A stretch of 64,000 nt of DNA from contig CAMECJ010000005.1 in the NCBI GenBank assembly GCA_945913025.1, positions 1 through 64,000 on the forward strand. Reading direction: 5' to 3'. This document shows positions 17,295 to 25,769 of this stretch, in pieces. This stretch comes from an uncultured Elusimicrobia bacterium (GTDB lineage Bacteria; Elusimicrobiota; Elusimicrobia; Elusimicrobiales; Elusimicrobiaceae). Positions within the stretch are counted from its first letter, which is position 1, and each line of letters starts with the position of its first letter. Made by a program: the position numbers and the translations under genes. The notes under the pieces are model-generated. The model was not told the DNA's origin, did no database searches, and was given only the letters and a program-made list of their open reading frames with translations.

Positions 17295-17603
17295 ATGTAC
17301 GCAATCATTGAAACTGGTGGAAAACAGTACTGGGTGAAACCCGGTCAAGATCTGCAGGTTGAAAAACTGGAAGCGCAAGCCGGCGACACGGTAGAACTGA
17401 AAGTTCTCTGGGCGGCTGACGAAGAAGGTACCTCGGCAGATACCAAGGCCAATACGGCCAAGGTCACCGCTCAAGTGGTAAAACATTTGAGAGGTCCCAA
17501 AATCCGCGTCTTTAAGAAAAGACCGAAAAAAGGTTACGAAAGAACCATCGGCCACAGACAGGATTTGACGCAAATTAAAATCACGGATATCCAGTTCGCG
17601 TAA
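17295..17603 (+). CDS. rplU: 50S ribosomal protein L21
   Basis: 102 aa with family features MYAIIETGGKQYWVKPGQ at the start and IRVFKKRPKKGYERTIGHRQ towards the end, the 23S-binding signature. First gene of the rplU-rpmA unit. There is no SD; the TATAAT box 6 nt upstream suggests a leaderless start. Confidence 0.97.
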   Translation: MYAIIETGGKQYWVKPGQDLQVEKLEAQAGDTVELKVLWAADEEGTSADTKANTAKVTAQVVKHLRGPKIRVFKKRPKKGYERTIGHRQDLTQIKITDIQFA

Positions 17604-17618
17604 TTGGGAGACTAAACT

Positions 17619-18005
17619 ATGGCACATACAAAAGCTCAAGGTTCTTCCTCCAACGGAAGAGACAGCCACGGCCAGCGTTTAGGTATTAAACGCTACGGCT
17701 CCCAGTTTGTGAACGCTGGGGAAATCATCGTCCGCCAACGCGGTACCAAATTCTTGCCCGGTACCAACGTAACGAGAAGCAGCGACGACAGCCTTTTTGC
17801 CCGCGTGTCGGGTATCGTTACCTTTGAATGGGTGAGAAGAGGCAAACAACAGATTTCCGTGTACCCCAAAGTTGCGGAAACCAAAGAAGCCAAAGAGCCG
17901 GCCCAAAAAGCTGCGGTAAAAACCGCCGCTAAAAAGCCCGCCGCCCAAAAAACGGCTGCGAAAAAAGCTCCCGCCAAAGCCAAAAAAGCCGACGCGGCCA
18001 AATAA
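17619..18005 (+). CDS. rpmA: 50S ribosomal protein L27 with basic C-terminal tail
   Basis: Residues 1 to about 85 are ordinary L27: [20 protein letters not shown], then [22 protein letters not shown]. The protein starts directly at MAHTKAQ, without the cleaved N-terminal extension of Firmicutes. Most L27 proteins end near residue 85-90. This one continues for about 40 residues of Ala/Lys/Pro repeats ([18 protein letters not shown]), resembling histone H1-like tails. It follows rplU by 15 nt and ends at a strong terminator. Confidence 0.97.
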   Translation: MAHTKAQGSSSNGRDSHGQRLGIKRYGSQFVNAGEIIVRQRGTKFLPGTNVTRSSDDSLFARVSGIVTFEWVRRGKQQISVYPKVAETKEAKEPAQKAAVKTAAKKPAAQKTAAKKAPAKAKKADAAK

Positions 18006-18022
18006 ACGCTTCACAGTTTAAA

Positions 18023-18048
18023 AAGCGGCGGGACTAAATCCTGCCGCT
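18023..18048 (+). terminator. Intrinsic terminator after rpmA
   Basis: AAGCGGC / GCCGCTT arms with an internal GGGACTAAATCCT, followed by TTTTTT. Confidence 0.85.
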
Positions 18049-18097
18049 TTTTTTGCAATAACCCTTTTTAAGGTGCGGAAAACAAAAACGCACCCGT

Positions 18098-18103
18098 TAT
18101 AAT
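18098..18103 (+). promoter_or_regulatory. -10 box, leaderless start of small ORF
   Basis: Perfect TATAAT ends 6 nt before the ATG at 18110. No clear -35 and no SD were seen. Confidence 0.45.
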
Positions 18104-18109
18104 TAAGAT

Positions 18110-18265
18110 ATGAAGAAAGACGAACTGCACGTTTCGCAGGACGAATGGACGTATACCTGCACCAAAACTTCCGCCCGCGCCAAAGTAAAACGCGCGCGGA
18201 CGAAGGCCAAACGCAGTTTGTCCAAAAAACTGTTGGCACAAGAAATACAGGCCGACGAAATTTAA
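18110..18265 (+). CDS. Small basic protein, 51 aa, unknown
   Basis: ORF MKKDELHVSQDEWTYTCTKT, then a run of basic residues (ARAKVKRARTKAKRS) and an acidic end (QEIQADEI). It fills the gap between the rpmA terminator and obgE, with TATAAT 6 nt before the ATG and the stop 36 nt before obgE. Base composition and codon use look like the neighbours. The basic core could bind RNA. I recognise no family; support is position, promoter and composition only. Confidence 0.5.
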   Translation: MKKDELHVSQDEWTYTCTKTSARAKVKRARTKAKRSLSKKLLAQEIQADEI

Positions 18266-18301
18266 ACGGCGCGTTCCAGCCGTACATAAGTAGAGGACAT
18301 T

Positions 18302-19678
18302 ATGCAATCGGGAAGTTTTTTAGACCGCGTTAAAATCTATGTAACCGCCGGAAAAGGCGGAGACGGCTGTTTATCCTTCCGCCGCGAAAAATTTATTGAA
18401 TTTGGCGGCCCCAACGGCGGCTGCGGCGGACGCGGCGGCGACGTTATCTTGCAGGCCGAACCCAATTTAACCACGCTTTTGGAACTGGCGTATAACCCGC
18501 ATATCGAAGCCCAAAACGGCGAAAAAGGCGGTACATACAACAAAACAGGCAGGGCGGGCGAAGATAAAATCATCCGCGTACCGTGCGGAACGATTGTAAA
18601 ACAGGACGGACGCGTCATCGCCGATTTAACCCAAGCCGGCCAGCAGTTTACCGTCGCGCGCGGCGGTATGGGCGGGCGGGGCAACCAATCTTTTAAAACG
18701 CGCAACAACACCGCCCCGCATATTGCCGAAAACGGACAACCCGGAGAAGAAGTCACGCTGATTTTAGAACTTAAAGTGTTAGCGGACCTGGGGCTTGTCG
18801 GCTTTCCCAATGCGGGCAAAAGCACGTTTTTAAGCCGCATTTCAGCCGCGCGCCCGCGCATTGCGGACTATCCGTTTACTACGTTAAATCCTAACCTGGG
18901 TATTACGCTTCACAAAGGAATCAGCTTTGCCACGGCGGACATTCCCGGAATTATTGAGGGCGCTAGCGAAGGCAAAGGGCTCGGACACCAATTTTTAAAA
19001 CACATTGAACGCACGCGCGTACTTTTGCACGTGGTGGACCCAAGCGGGTTTGACGGGATGAGTGCGGAAAAATCCGTTAAAGTAATTGAAGAAGAATTAA
19101 AAGCCTTCGACAAAAAACTGTTTGAAAAACCGCGTATCATTGCGGTAAACAAAATGGATTTGCCGGAAGCCAAAAAGGCGTTTGAAACCATCAAAAAGAA
19201 ATTTAAAAAGCACAAAGTCATGCTGATGTCCGCCGCCACGGGCGAAGGCGTCAACAAAGTGCTCGACGAAGTGGTAAAAATCCTGGCCGCCACGCCGGTG
19301 GAACAACCCGTTATAGAAGAAAAAACATCCGCCACGCACAAAGTGGAACCGATTTTCTCTATCGCGCGCGACGAAAACGACGTCATCCGCATCACGGGCA
19401 AAAAAGTGGTAGAGTTTATCGCGATGACGAACTTCAACCAGCCCGAAGCCGTGGCGCGGTTGCGCGGTATTTTCAAAAAAATCGGTTTGGAAAAAGCCCT
19501 TTTGAAATACGGCGTAGAAGACGGCGACACGCTGATCGTGGGCGGGCGCGAATTTGAATGGAACGGAGATTTTGACGAAGAAGCCCCCACCTCGCCCGAA
19601 CACGCCGGCTACAAACGGCGTGAAACGAAAGCCGAACGCTTGGCCAAACGAAAAGCGCGGCGCGAAAGCAAAAAATAA
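18302..19678 (+). CDS. obgE: GTPase Obg/CgtA
   Basis: Essential ribosome-assembly and stress GTPase. The Gly-rich Obg fold occupies residues 1-160 (GGDGCLSFRREKF, GGRGGDVIL). The G domain at about 161-330 has G1 GFPNAGKST, G3 DIPGIIEGA and G4 NKMD. An OCT domain follows at about 350-430, ending in an unusually Arg/Lys-rich tail. At 458 aa the length is typical. SD AGAGGA is 4 nt from the ATG. The neighbourhood rplU-rpmA-obgE is widely conserved. Confidence 0.97.
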   Translation: MQSGSFLDRVKIYVTAGKGGDGCLSFRREKFIEFGGPNGGCGGRGGDVILQAEPNLTTLLELAYNPHIEAQNGEKGGTYNKTGRAGEDKIIRVPCGTIVKQDGRVIADLTQAGQQFTVARGGMGGRGNQSFKTRNNTAPHIAENGQPGEEVTLILELKVLADLGLVGFPNAGKSTFLSRISAARPRIADYPFTTLNPNLGITLHKGISFATADIPGIIEGASEGKGLGHQFLKHIERTRVLLHVVDPSGFDGMSAEKSVKVIEEELKAFDKKLFEKPRIIAVNKMDLPEAKKAFETIKKKFKKHKVMLMSAATGEGVNKVLDEVVKILAATPVEQPVIEEKTSATHKVEPIFSIARDENDVIRITGKKVVEFIAMTNFNQPEAVARLRGIFKKIGLEKALLKYGVEDGDTLIVGGREFEWNGDFDEEAPTSPEHAGYKRRETKAERLAKRKARRESKK

Positions 19679-19731
19679 AGAAAAATAACTGTAGGCAACG
19701 CCTCTGTATATTTGGGAAATTGTCTTGAGAT

Positions 19732-19758
19732 AAAACCCCCTGTTTTGACAGGGGGTTT
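19732..19758. terminator. Bidirectional terminator between obgE and the 1236-aa gene
   Basis: AAAACCCCCTG / CAGGGGGTTTT stem with a 5-nt loop in a convergent gap. Confidence 0.85.
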
Positions 19759-19773
19759 TCGGTTTACTTAAAA

Positions 19774-22700
19774 CTACTGCGCCGCTGCTGCATCACCCAA
19801 ATTGCCTGAAGGAGTGTTATTCTTTCCGCCGCCTTTAAACCAGTTCTTTATTTTCGTCCACATACGGCCGCCTTCGTATTTAGCGACTTGTACCACTGTG
19901 GAGTTGGTAAGCATTCCGGGGGTCAGCAGTACACTTGCCGCCACGGCCCCACCAGCCAGAATCAAGTCTAAATTCGAAATTCCCGTAACCTCCACCAACG
20001 AACGCATCGGGAAAGCCAACACAGCCGCCAGCGGCATCGTATAGTTAATCAGCAAGGAGATTTCGCGTTTATATTTAGGATACAACCCCGTCATATATTC
20101 GTACATTTGGGAGAAGAAATTTCCTACCCCGAAACTGGCAATTACCGCTCCTGTTATCAGTTGGGGAATACTGCAGCCCGCAAGAGGATCTAAGGCTGTT
20201 CCGCTAAGATCCGCGCCAGCCATTGCAGTCGCCATTAAAACGGTTCCTCCTATGGAAAACGTAGAGGATAAGGCATACATACTGCCTCCGCTTAAATACC
20301 GGCTGATGTAATTTCCCAAAATACGTCCCCCAGACATTGAACCATATAAGGTTAACGCCGTCAGCGCATTGGCGTAGGTGCCGTTGTCTAATACATTATG
20401 CATAGCAAAAGCAAACCCGTTGGAAACACTCAATTCATGTACCGTAGCCAATGTCATTGCCAACAAGCTGGGGCTCAAGGATTTCAAGCGTAACACATCC
20501 ATCAAACGCACATTGCGATGCCCTAAAATATCAAATGCTTTTTGCAACTCAAGCCCCGCCTGCTCCGCCTGTTCGGCGGGAACGCCTTTGGATATTAAAT
20601 CTTCTTGGAACGCTTGTACCGCTTCGGCTTCGTGTTGCGAAATCAATTTGTTCCCGTCGCCTTTTTTATGACGCACTTCCACCGCCGTCAGCGAATCAAT
20701 CATCCCGCTGAGTTTTTTAGCCAACGCCGTCATTTCGGCGGATTCGGCCGTTAACGCCTCCGCCGGCAATTTTTCCATTCCGTTGAAAGCGCCTGCCAAC
20801 AACTCTTTAAATTGGTTTTCCACTACATTCAAATTCATCGGAAACGCATCTTTATAAGCCGTCTTACTTAATCTCCACGCCGCCCAACCGGCCCACAGCG
20901 TATAGGGAACATAACTGGCGGAAAAATCCAATCCGAGGTTGACCCCAAAGGCCAGCTCACCCGCCTTGTTTACCAACCAAGGGAATGCCAAAAACGCCAT
21001 TGTGCCGATATTTTTAAACATACTGGCCGTTTGAAAGAGCGCCCCGTCACGCACGACTCCTTTTTTAAGAAGAACGATGTCTTGAAGACGCTTGGCGAAA
21101 TAGGCAAAATTCGGTACTTCTGTGGCAGCGCCTTTTACTGCCGGTTTCTTTTTAAACGCATCCCCGCTGGCGGGAACGCCGCGGTTAGCGCTGATTAAAA
21201 TATTCTGTACAAAACGAGTAATATTCGTGCCCATCGCAATCAGAATGCTGGAGATAATAAAGCCCGCCGTTTGCACACCCGTCATTCTGCCGTCACCCAA
21301 CGCACCATATAATCCGCTGACTAAGGCTGTTAAACCGCCCGCCAAGAAGAACCCCATTCCCCAGCGCGCCACCGCCGCTTCGCCGTAGCGTTTAAGCAGA
21401 GGATGCACAAAACCCATTAATATAGGCAGGACGTTGTTAATGCCTAACATAATCGTACTGGAAGCCGATTCGCCCAAGTTCGTACGGGCATTGAGTTCCG
21501 GCGCAGTCGTTTTACCCAGTCCGATTTGCAAGGAAGGTACGGCCATTGTTAACAACTTGGTTTTATGGCTGGTGGAATGAACCCCCAGCGTGAACGGCTT
21601 GCCGTCCTGCTGCATTACTTGCGTCCAATAACGGCTGTCCTCCTTCGGCAGACGGATATAGTATCCTTCCAGCAGGGTGCGTTGTCCGTTTTTTTCACTT
21701 ACAAACCAGATCGAGCCGTCTTCTCCGGCGAGCAAATATCCGTCTTCCGCCGGAACGAGCGACGCGTCCAAATCCGCCGTCATCAGCAGACCGGAAGATC
21801 CGTTTTTATATACCCCCAGCGATCGGACTTTATAGCGCTGATTGGGGGCTTTCTCCAATTTAATACGCAACGGGCGAGGTAAGTGAAGGTTCTGCGCCCC
21901 CATCCCCAACCGGACGAGCTCTCCATTAGTATTGGGCATTTCAAAAAAGAAATGATCCATTTGTCCGGGGCTTAATGTTAAGTTACGCAGTTCAAAAATA
22001 TGGTCTTTACGGAGCGTAATGCGGTTATATCCCTTTGTTTTAATAGAGGCGTCAATCGTAATATCCACATTCTTTAAAATGCTTTCCATTCCTTCTTCAT
22101 TTTCTATCGTTAATTTAAAACCGTTCTCGGCTACTTCCACCGGCACAGACGGAATAGGATTAATCCAAGTATCGGTCTCTTCTTCCACGGGAACGCGGCG
22201 CGGCTCATATATGGGATGCACCGTATTTTCGTGCAATCCGGGTTCTTCGGGTACGGAGGAGGCTGCTGCCTTTTTGCCGCCAAACAACCGGCACAAGCCT
22301 TGATAAGTCTTTTTCAGGGAGTCCGCCATCGCAAACACGGGAATGCCGCTGTACAAAATACCGGAGTGCGAAGACCCTTGTTTCGGTACAGTAGAAACAG
22401 CCGCTTCGGGAGCTTTAAGCTCTGCAGCAGACGCAGATACAGCCATGTCAACCGGAGCCAACCCTAAATCAGAGGGCGCAATTTGCACACCGGATAATGC
22501 TTGCGAAAGATTGGGAGCGGTTAGCTCTTGTAAAGGAGCCGCCCCTGTTTCAGCCGTTACTGCGGAGGAAGGCATCGCGGGGGTGGTCTTGCCTAAAGCG
22601 AGCCATTTCGTGGTAGCTTCGCGGCTGAAATCGGCGTTTAGCTCATTTACTTTCAAACTGCTGCCTAAAAATTTTTTCTGTATGGAAGAAATCTGCGCTG

Positions 22701-23484
22701 GTTTTCCGGTAAATTCAACGCCCCATTCTACGGCAATACCGTGTTCTTGCGTATAAGCGGCCAGCTCTTGCCAAAAGAAATTATCCTCTGCGTTTGCTTT
22801 TGCCCAAACGGCCAATTCTTCGTGTGCTCCTTGGCGCAGCAACCCGCGCGCAGTAACGGCCGCGGCCATATCCTCAAAAGCAGTTCCTTTCGCTTTCCGG
22901 TAACAAGACATTAAAGCGGGCACGTCCTCCTTGGAACCGACCAACCCTAACGCCGCCGCATCGGTTAGAGCATCACGCGCGGCAAAGAAGCTTGGCCTTA
23001 ATGACGAGGAAGAGTCCAGCACGGAAGTAAATACGTCATTGAAATTCTGTCCAGCAAACTGCGCAAAAGAAGCGGAAGATTTGGCTAAATCAGCACGGTA
23101 AAATTTAACGGCTTCGGAAAGTTCGCTAACGGAGACGTGCTGGTCAAGCGCCAGCACAACAAATTCACAGCGCAGCAACGGCGCCCTTTCTGCAAGAGAA
23201 GGAATCTCCAAAATCCGTCCGGCTAAACCGGAGTGTAAGCCGGTTTGCATTTGGCTTCGGATAGCGGCCGCTGAAGGAAGCTGCTGCAGGGCTAGCTGGG
23301 AAAGCCTGCTATTAAGCGCCGTGGAAAAACCCTTAGAAGAAACGGAGGAGGAGAGCCCCTTTCCCCAAGATTGAGACAACCCCTTGCCCATTCCTCGGCC
23401 AATGGGAATTCTTTGTGCCAAAGACGGGCTCACGCTGCTGACCAAAAGACAAACGCTTAATAATAACGATAATAATGCTCTCAT
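19774..23484 (-). CDS. Large secreted/MFS-like multidomain protein, unknown
   Basis: 1236 aa. Residues 1-23 form a Sec signal peptide ending SLAQ. Residues about 100-290 are helical. Residues 300-440 are a Pro/Ala/Ser-rich linker. Residues about 450-650 are beta-rich (LEGYYIRLPKEDSRYW near 605). From about 675 to 1200 come repeated hydrophobic helices arranged like a major-facilitator transporter: MLGINNVLPILMGFV, GFFLAGGLTALVSGLYGALG, TAGFIISSILIAMGTNI, then a cytoplasmic-type loop at 880-990 and a second hydrophobic half with GSMSGGRILGNYIS. A signal peptide and a large extracytoplasmic N-terminus in front of an MFS-like half-pair is unusual. SD AGGGAGA precedes the ATG. Substrate and function are unknown. 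Confidence 0.85.
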   Translation of the reverse strand: MRALLSLLLSVCLLVSSVSPSLAQRIPIGRGMGKGLSQSWGKGLSSSVSSKGFSTALNSRLSQLALQQLPSAAAIRSQMQTGLHSGLAGRILEIPSLAERAPLLRCEFVVLALDQHVSVSELSEAVKFYRADLAKSSASFAQFAGQNFNDVFTSVLDSSSSLRPSFFAARDALTDAAALGLVGSKEDVPALMSCYRKAKGTAFEDMAAAVTARGLLRQGAHEELAVWAKANAEDNFFWQELAAYTQEHGIAVEWGVEFTGKPAQISSIQKKFLGSSLKVNELNADFSREATTKWLALGKTTPAMPSSAVTAETGAAPLQELTAPNLSQALSGVQIAPSDLGLAPVDMAVSASAAELKAPEAAVSTVPKQGSSHSGILYSGIPVFAMADSLKKTYQGLCRLFGGKKAAASSVPEEPGLHENTVHPIYEPRRVPVEEETDTWINPIPSVPVEVAENGFKLTIENEEGMESILKNVDITIDASIKTKGYNRITLRKDHIFELRNLTLSPGQMDHFFFEMPNTNGELVRLGMGAQNLHLPRPLRIKLEKAPNQRYKVRSLGVYKNGSSGLLMTADLDASLVPAEDGYLLAGEDGSIWFVSEKNGQRTLLEGYYIRLPKEDSRYWTQVMQQDGKPFTLGVHSTSHKTKLLTMAVPSLQIGLGKTTAPELNARTNLGESASSTIMLGINNVLPILMGFVHPLLKRYGEAAVARWGMGFFLAGGLTALVSGLYGALGDGRMTGVQTAGFIISSILIAMGTNITRFVQNILISANRGVPASGDAFKKKPAVKGAATEVPNFAYFAKRLQDIVLLKKGVVRDGALFQTASMFKNIGTMAFLAFPWLVNKAGELAFGVNLGLDFSASYVPYTLWAGWAAWRLSKTAYKDAFPMNLNVVENQFKELLAGAFNGMEKLPAEALTAESAEMTALAKKLSGMIDSLTAVEVRHKKGDGNKLISQHEAEAVQAFQEDLISKGVPAEQAEQAGLELQKAFDILGHRNVRLMDVLRLKSLSPSLLAMTLATVHELSVSNGFAFAMHNVLDNGTYANALTALTLYGSMSGGRILGNYISRYLSGGSMYALSSTFSIGGTVLMATAMAGADLSGTALDPLAGCSIPQLITGAVIASFGVGNFFSQMYEYMTGLYPKYKREISLLINYTMPLAAVLAFPMRSLVEVTGISNLDLILAGGAVAASVLLTPGMLTNSTVVQVAKYEGGRMWTKIKNWFKGGGKNNTPSGNLGDAAAAQ

Positions 23485-23527
23485 AAATCTCCCTATTTAA
23501 AGTATGCCAAACGAAACGGCAAAAAAA

Positions 23528-23567
23528 TAGGGCCAAAAGACCCAGAACATACTGGTTTTTGGCCCTA
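23528..23567 (-). terminator. Terminator inside the leader of the 1236-aa gene
   Basis: On the minus strand ATAGGGCCAAAA / TTTTGGCCCTAT with an inner CCAG/CTGG, then seven Ts. It ends 36 nt before the ATG at 23484, so transcripts entering from the promoter at 23757-23785 must read through it. This is the layout of an attenuator or riboswitch expression platform. Confidence 0.8.
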
Positions 23568-23750
23568 TAAAAAACGGCGCTCTGCTACACGGAAAATCAA
23601 AACATTTAAAAAATACGGAAAAACTGAAACAGCAAGTATAGAAAAAGGAAAGCCTCCCCGCCGTCTGCGGCTTTAACCGCTGGGGTAAGCACCGGCACGC
23701 AAATTGTAACTCTTGGGCACAGTACATAAAAGCTCCTTTTATCCGTCTCC
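23528..23750 (-). promoter_or_regulatory. Candidate attenuator/riboswitch leader
   Basis: About 220 nt of transcribed leader between a promoter and an intrinsic terminator ahead of the 1236-aa gene. A conserved-looking fold lies at about 23650-23700: GCUU-ACCCC pairing with GGGG-AGGC, enclosing hairpin GCGG-UUAAAG-CCGC. I could not match it to a known riboswitch class. The leader also holds an ORF with a perfect SD (AAAGGAG) starting at 23727, 76 codons, rich in Phe and Cys, that would be translated through the terminator. Either ligand sensing or translation-coupled attenuation would fit. Confidence 0.5.
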
Positions 23751-23756
23751 AGCTAT

Positions 23757-23785
23757 ATTTTAGTAAACTTTTATATCCCAAACAA
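23757..23785 (-). promoter_or_regulatory. Promoter of the leader and the 1236-aa gene
   Basis: TTGTTT (23780-23785), 17-nt spacer, TAAAAT (23757-23762); predicted start near 23750. Confidence 0.55.
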
Positions 23786-23791
23786 CAAAAT

Positions 23792-23820
23792 AAAAGGCCC
23801 ATTTTTTGTATAGGCCTTTT
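23792..23820 (-). terminator. Intrinsic terminator after coaD
   Basis: AAAAGGCC / GGCCTTTT stem followed on the minus strand by TATTTTGTTG. It separates coaD from the downstream leader. Confidence 0.75.
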
Positions 23821-23856
23821 AGGCTAGAAGGAGAATTTTTCCAGTCGGAAAAAGGC

Positions 23857-24345
23857 TTAACGCTGCCTCTTGCCGGCCAATGCGTGCGCCACTCCCCCAG
23901 GCACCCAGCGGGAAACATCCGCCCCGTATAAAAACGCCTCTCGCACCGCTGAAGAACTGACATACATCCACTCCGTACGCGCGGGCAGAAAAACGGTTTC
24001 AATCTCCGGCAAAAAGGCTTGATTATAATAGGCGTTGGTCAGTTCGTGCTCCATATCTTGCGCACCGCGAAGGCCGCGTACAATCACGCTGTATCCGTGT
24101 GATTTCATATAATCCGTCAAGAGGCCCCCTTCCGCAACAGCCACTTTCACGCCGTTTTCGCCCTGCAAGGCGTCCTCTAATAACAAACGGCGTTCCTCCA
24201 GCGTAAAGAGTGGCCTCTTAGCCGCGTTGGGAATAATAAGTATCGTCAGCGCGCCAAATATATCGCGGGCGCGGCGGATTACATCTACGTGTCCGTTGGT
24301 AACGGGATCAAAACTGCCTGTATAGATAGCTTTTTGTATATCCAT
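23857..24345 (-). CDS. coaD: Phosphopantetheine adenylyltransferase
   Basis: Penultimate step of coenzyme A synthesis, joining 4'-phosphopantetheine with ATP. The nucleotidyltransferase motif YTGSFDPVTNGHVDVIRRA (with the TNGH catalytic histidine) opens the protein. VRGLRGAQDMEHE and EWMYVSSSAVREA follow as in the family. At 162 aa the length is normal. Divergent from the dGTPase gene. Confidence 0.95.
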   Translation of the reverse strand: MDIQKAIYTGSFDPVTNGHVDVIRRARDIFGALTILIIPNAAKRPLFTLEERRLLLEDALQGENGVKVAVAEGGLLTDYMKSHGYSVIVRGLRGAQDMEHELTNAYYNQAFLPEIETVFLPARTEWMYVSSSAVREAFLYGADVSRWVPGGVAHALAGKRQR

Positions 24346-24381
24346 AACGTTCTCCGGCCCCGTGCGGGGGCTGTTATATTA

Positions 24382-24390
24382 TGGTATCAT
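24382..24390 (+). promoter_or_regulatory. Extended -10 promoter, leaderless start
   Basis: TGG-TATCAT ends 6 nt before the ATG at 24397; no SD. This decides the start at 24397 over the in-frame ATG at 24289, which lies within coaD on the other strand. Confidence 0.5.
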
Positions 24391-24396
24391 AATTTT

Positions 24397-25521
24397 ATGA
24401 TAAAAAATCCGTTCAGCAAAGAAATTTACCTCCGCCGCACTCATCCACACGTCCCGGATCTGCGCGACGAGTATTTCCGCGACCAGACAAAAATCATTCA
24501 TTCCCTGCCGTTCCGGCGATTGAAACACAAAACGCAAGTATTTTTCGCCCCCAACAACGACCATATCTGCACCCGTATCGAACATGTGCTGCACGTAGCC
24601 ACCATTGCGGCGACCATCTGCCGCGGGCTGAATAAAAGCGGACGATGGGAATTAAGCGAGGACTTGGCCTACGCTATCGGCCTCGGCCATGATATTGGGC
24701 ACGCCCCCTTCGGCCACGAAGGAGAACGCGCCATTGACGCCTGTTTAACACGCCCTAAACGCTTTTTACACGAACTCAACAGCTACCGCGTGGTGGAACA
24801 TCTGGCCAACTATGGCAAAGGGCTTAACTTAACTTTCGCCGTTAAAGACGGAATCATCTGCCATTGCGGCGAAGATTTTGCAAATAACCAACTCCGTCCC
24901 GCGGAAAAACCCAACGATTTGGAAACAATTACCGGCCGCAATCAAATGCCCTCCACTTACGAAGGATGCATTGTGCGCTTGTCCGATAAAATTGCATACC
25001 TGGGCAGAGATATTGAGGACGCTATCAAAGCTGACCTTATTACTACAACAGATATTCCCAAAGCCGTACGCGAAGAAATAGGCGAATCAAACGGAGAAAT
25101 TATTAATACGCTCACGCTGGACCTGATTAATCACTCCAAAGACCGCGATTGTATTGGATTTTCCAACGAAAAATTCGCGCTCATTTCCCAACTTCGTACG
25201 TTTAATTATGAGCGTATTTACCATAACGAACAAATGCGCCAACGCAAAGAAAATATCGATAAGTGTATCCGCGACTTGTTCGATTATTTCCGCTGTTTGT
25301 TTGAACGCTACAGGTTTGATTATCCCGCCTACGAACGCGAAGGAAAGCAAACCGCATACAGCTTTGCCAACTATATGCGTTCCATGAAGGAAGTCTACCG
25401 CGAAGATCCTGCCCTGATTGAAGATGTAATCGCCGATTATATTGCCGGAATGACCGATTCTTTTGCCTTAAATGTAATGGAAGACGTTATTCTCCCCAAT
25501 TCCATCAAATTCTTCCGTTAG
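24397..25521 (+). CDS. dgt: dGTPase-like HD-domain triphosphohydrolase
   Basis: 374 aa. Dgt-like HD proteins hydrolyse deoxynucleoside triphosphates to the nucleoside and tripolyphosphate. The HD set is clear: RLKHKTQVF, then RIEHVLHVA, GLGHDIGHAPFGHEGE, and later EGCIVRLSDKIAYLGRDIEDA. C-terminal residues 260-374 are helical. It fits nucleotide-pool control together with MazG and ThyX in the same window. Function within the family (dGTP versus broad dNTP) is not resolved. Confidence 0.9.
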   Translation: MIKNPFSKEIYLRRTHPHVPDLRDEYFRDQTKIIHSLPFRRLKHKTQVFFAPNNDHICTRIEHVLHVATIAATICRGLNKSGRWELSEDLAYAIGLGHDIGHAPFGHEGERAIDACLTRPKRFLHELNSYRVVEHLANYGKGLNLTFAVKDGIICHCGEDFANNQLRPAEKPNDLETITGRNQMPSTYEGCIVRLSDKIAYLGRDIEDAIKADLITTTDIPKAVREEIGESNGEIINTLTLDLINHSKDRDCIGFSNEKFALISQLRTFNYERIYHNEQMRQRKENIDKCIRDLFDYFRCLFERYRFDYPAYEREGKQTAYSFANYMRSMKEVYREDPALIEDVIADYIAGMTDSFALNVMEDVILPNSIKFFR

Positions 25522-25595
25522 CCTTGCAGGCTGCGCATGGCCGGAGAGTGCCTTCTGATTAACAGAGCCATACTGCAAAAGGGATACCGCCAAGT
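25521..25595. repeat. Imperfect repeat, copy 1
   Basis: Begins GCCTTGCAGGCTGCGCATGG and is followed 86 nt later by a second copy; a third diverged copy is at 34735-34812. It lies directly after the dgt stop codon. Confidence 0.6.
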
Positions 25596-25606
25596 GTCAT
25601 TCAACG

Positions 25607-25681
25607 GCCTTGCAGGCTGCGCATGGCAGAGAATTGGCTTCTCATGAATAGAGGCGCACGCTCTAGGTAAATCTGCCAAGT
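25607..25681. repeat. Imperfect repeat, copy 2
   Basis: Same first 20 bases as copy 1. It then matches in parts: GAGAATTGGCTTCTCATGAATAG against GAGAGTGCCTTCTGATTAACAG in copy 1, and GCCAAGT at both ends. The arrangement is a tandem duplication that has since diverged. Confidence 0.6.
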
Positions 25682-25769
25682 ATTCTTATATGGAAAGCTT
25701 ATTCATATAAATGGGGACACCTCCGGAGGGGTGCCGGAGGTGTGAGGATAAAAAACCGTTCAAAAGCAT

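Noticed and set aside
23497-23727. 76-codon ORF in the leader of the 1236-aa gene as an independent protein gene
   Set aside because: It has a good SD, but its second half is translated poly-U and terminator sequence with low-complexity Phe content; kept only as a possible leader peptide.
25711-25742. Terminator from the CACCTCCGG / CCGGAGGTG hairpin
   Set aside because: The stem is strong but neither side is followed by a T run, so it is not called as an intrinsic terminator.
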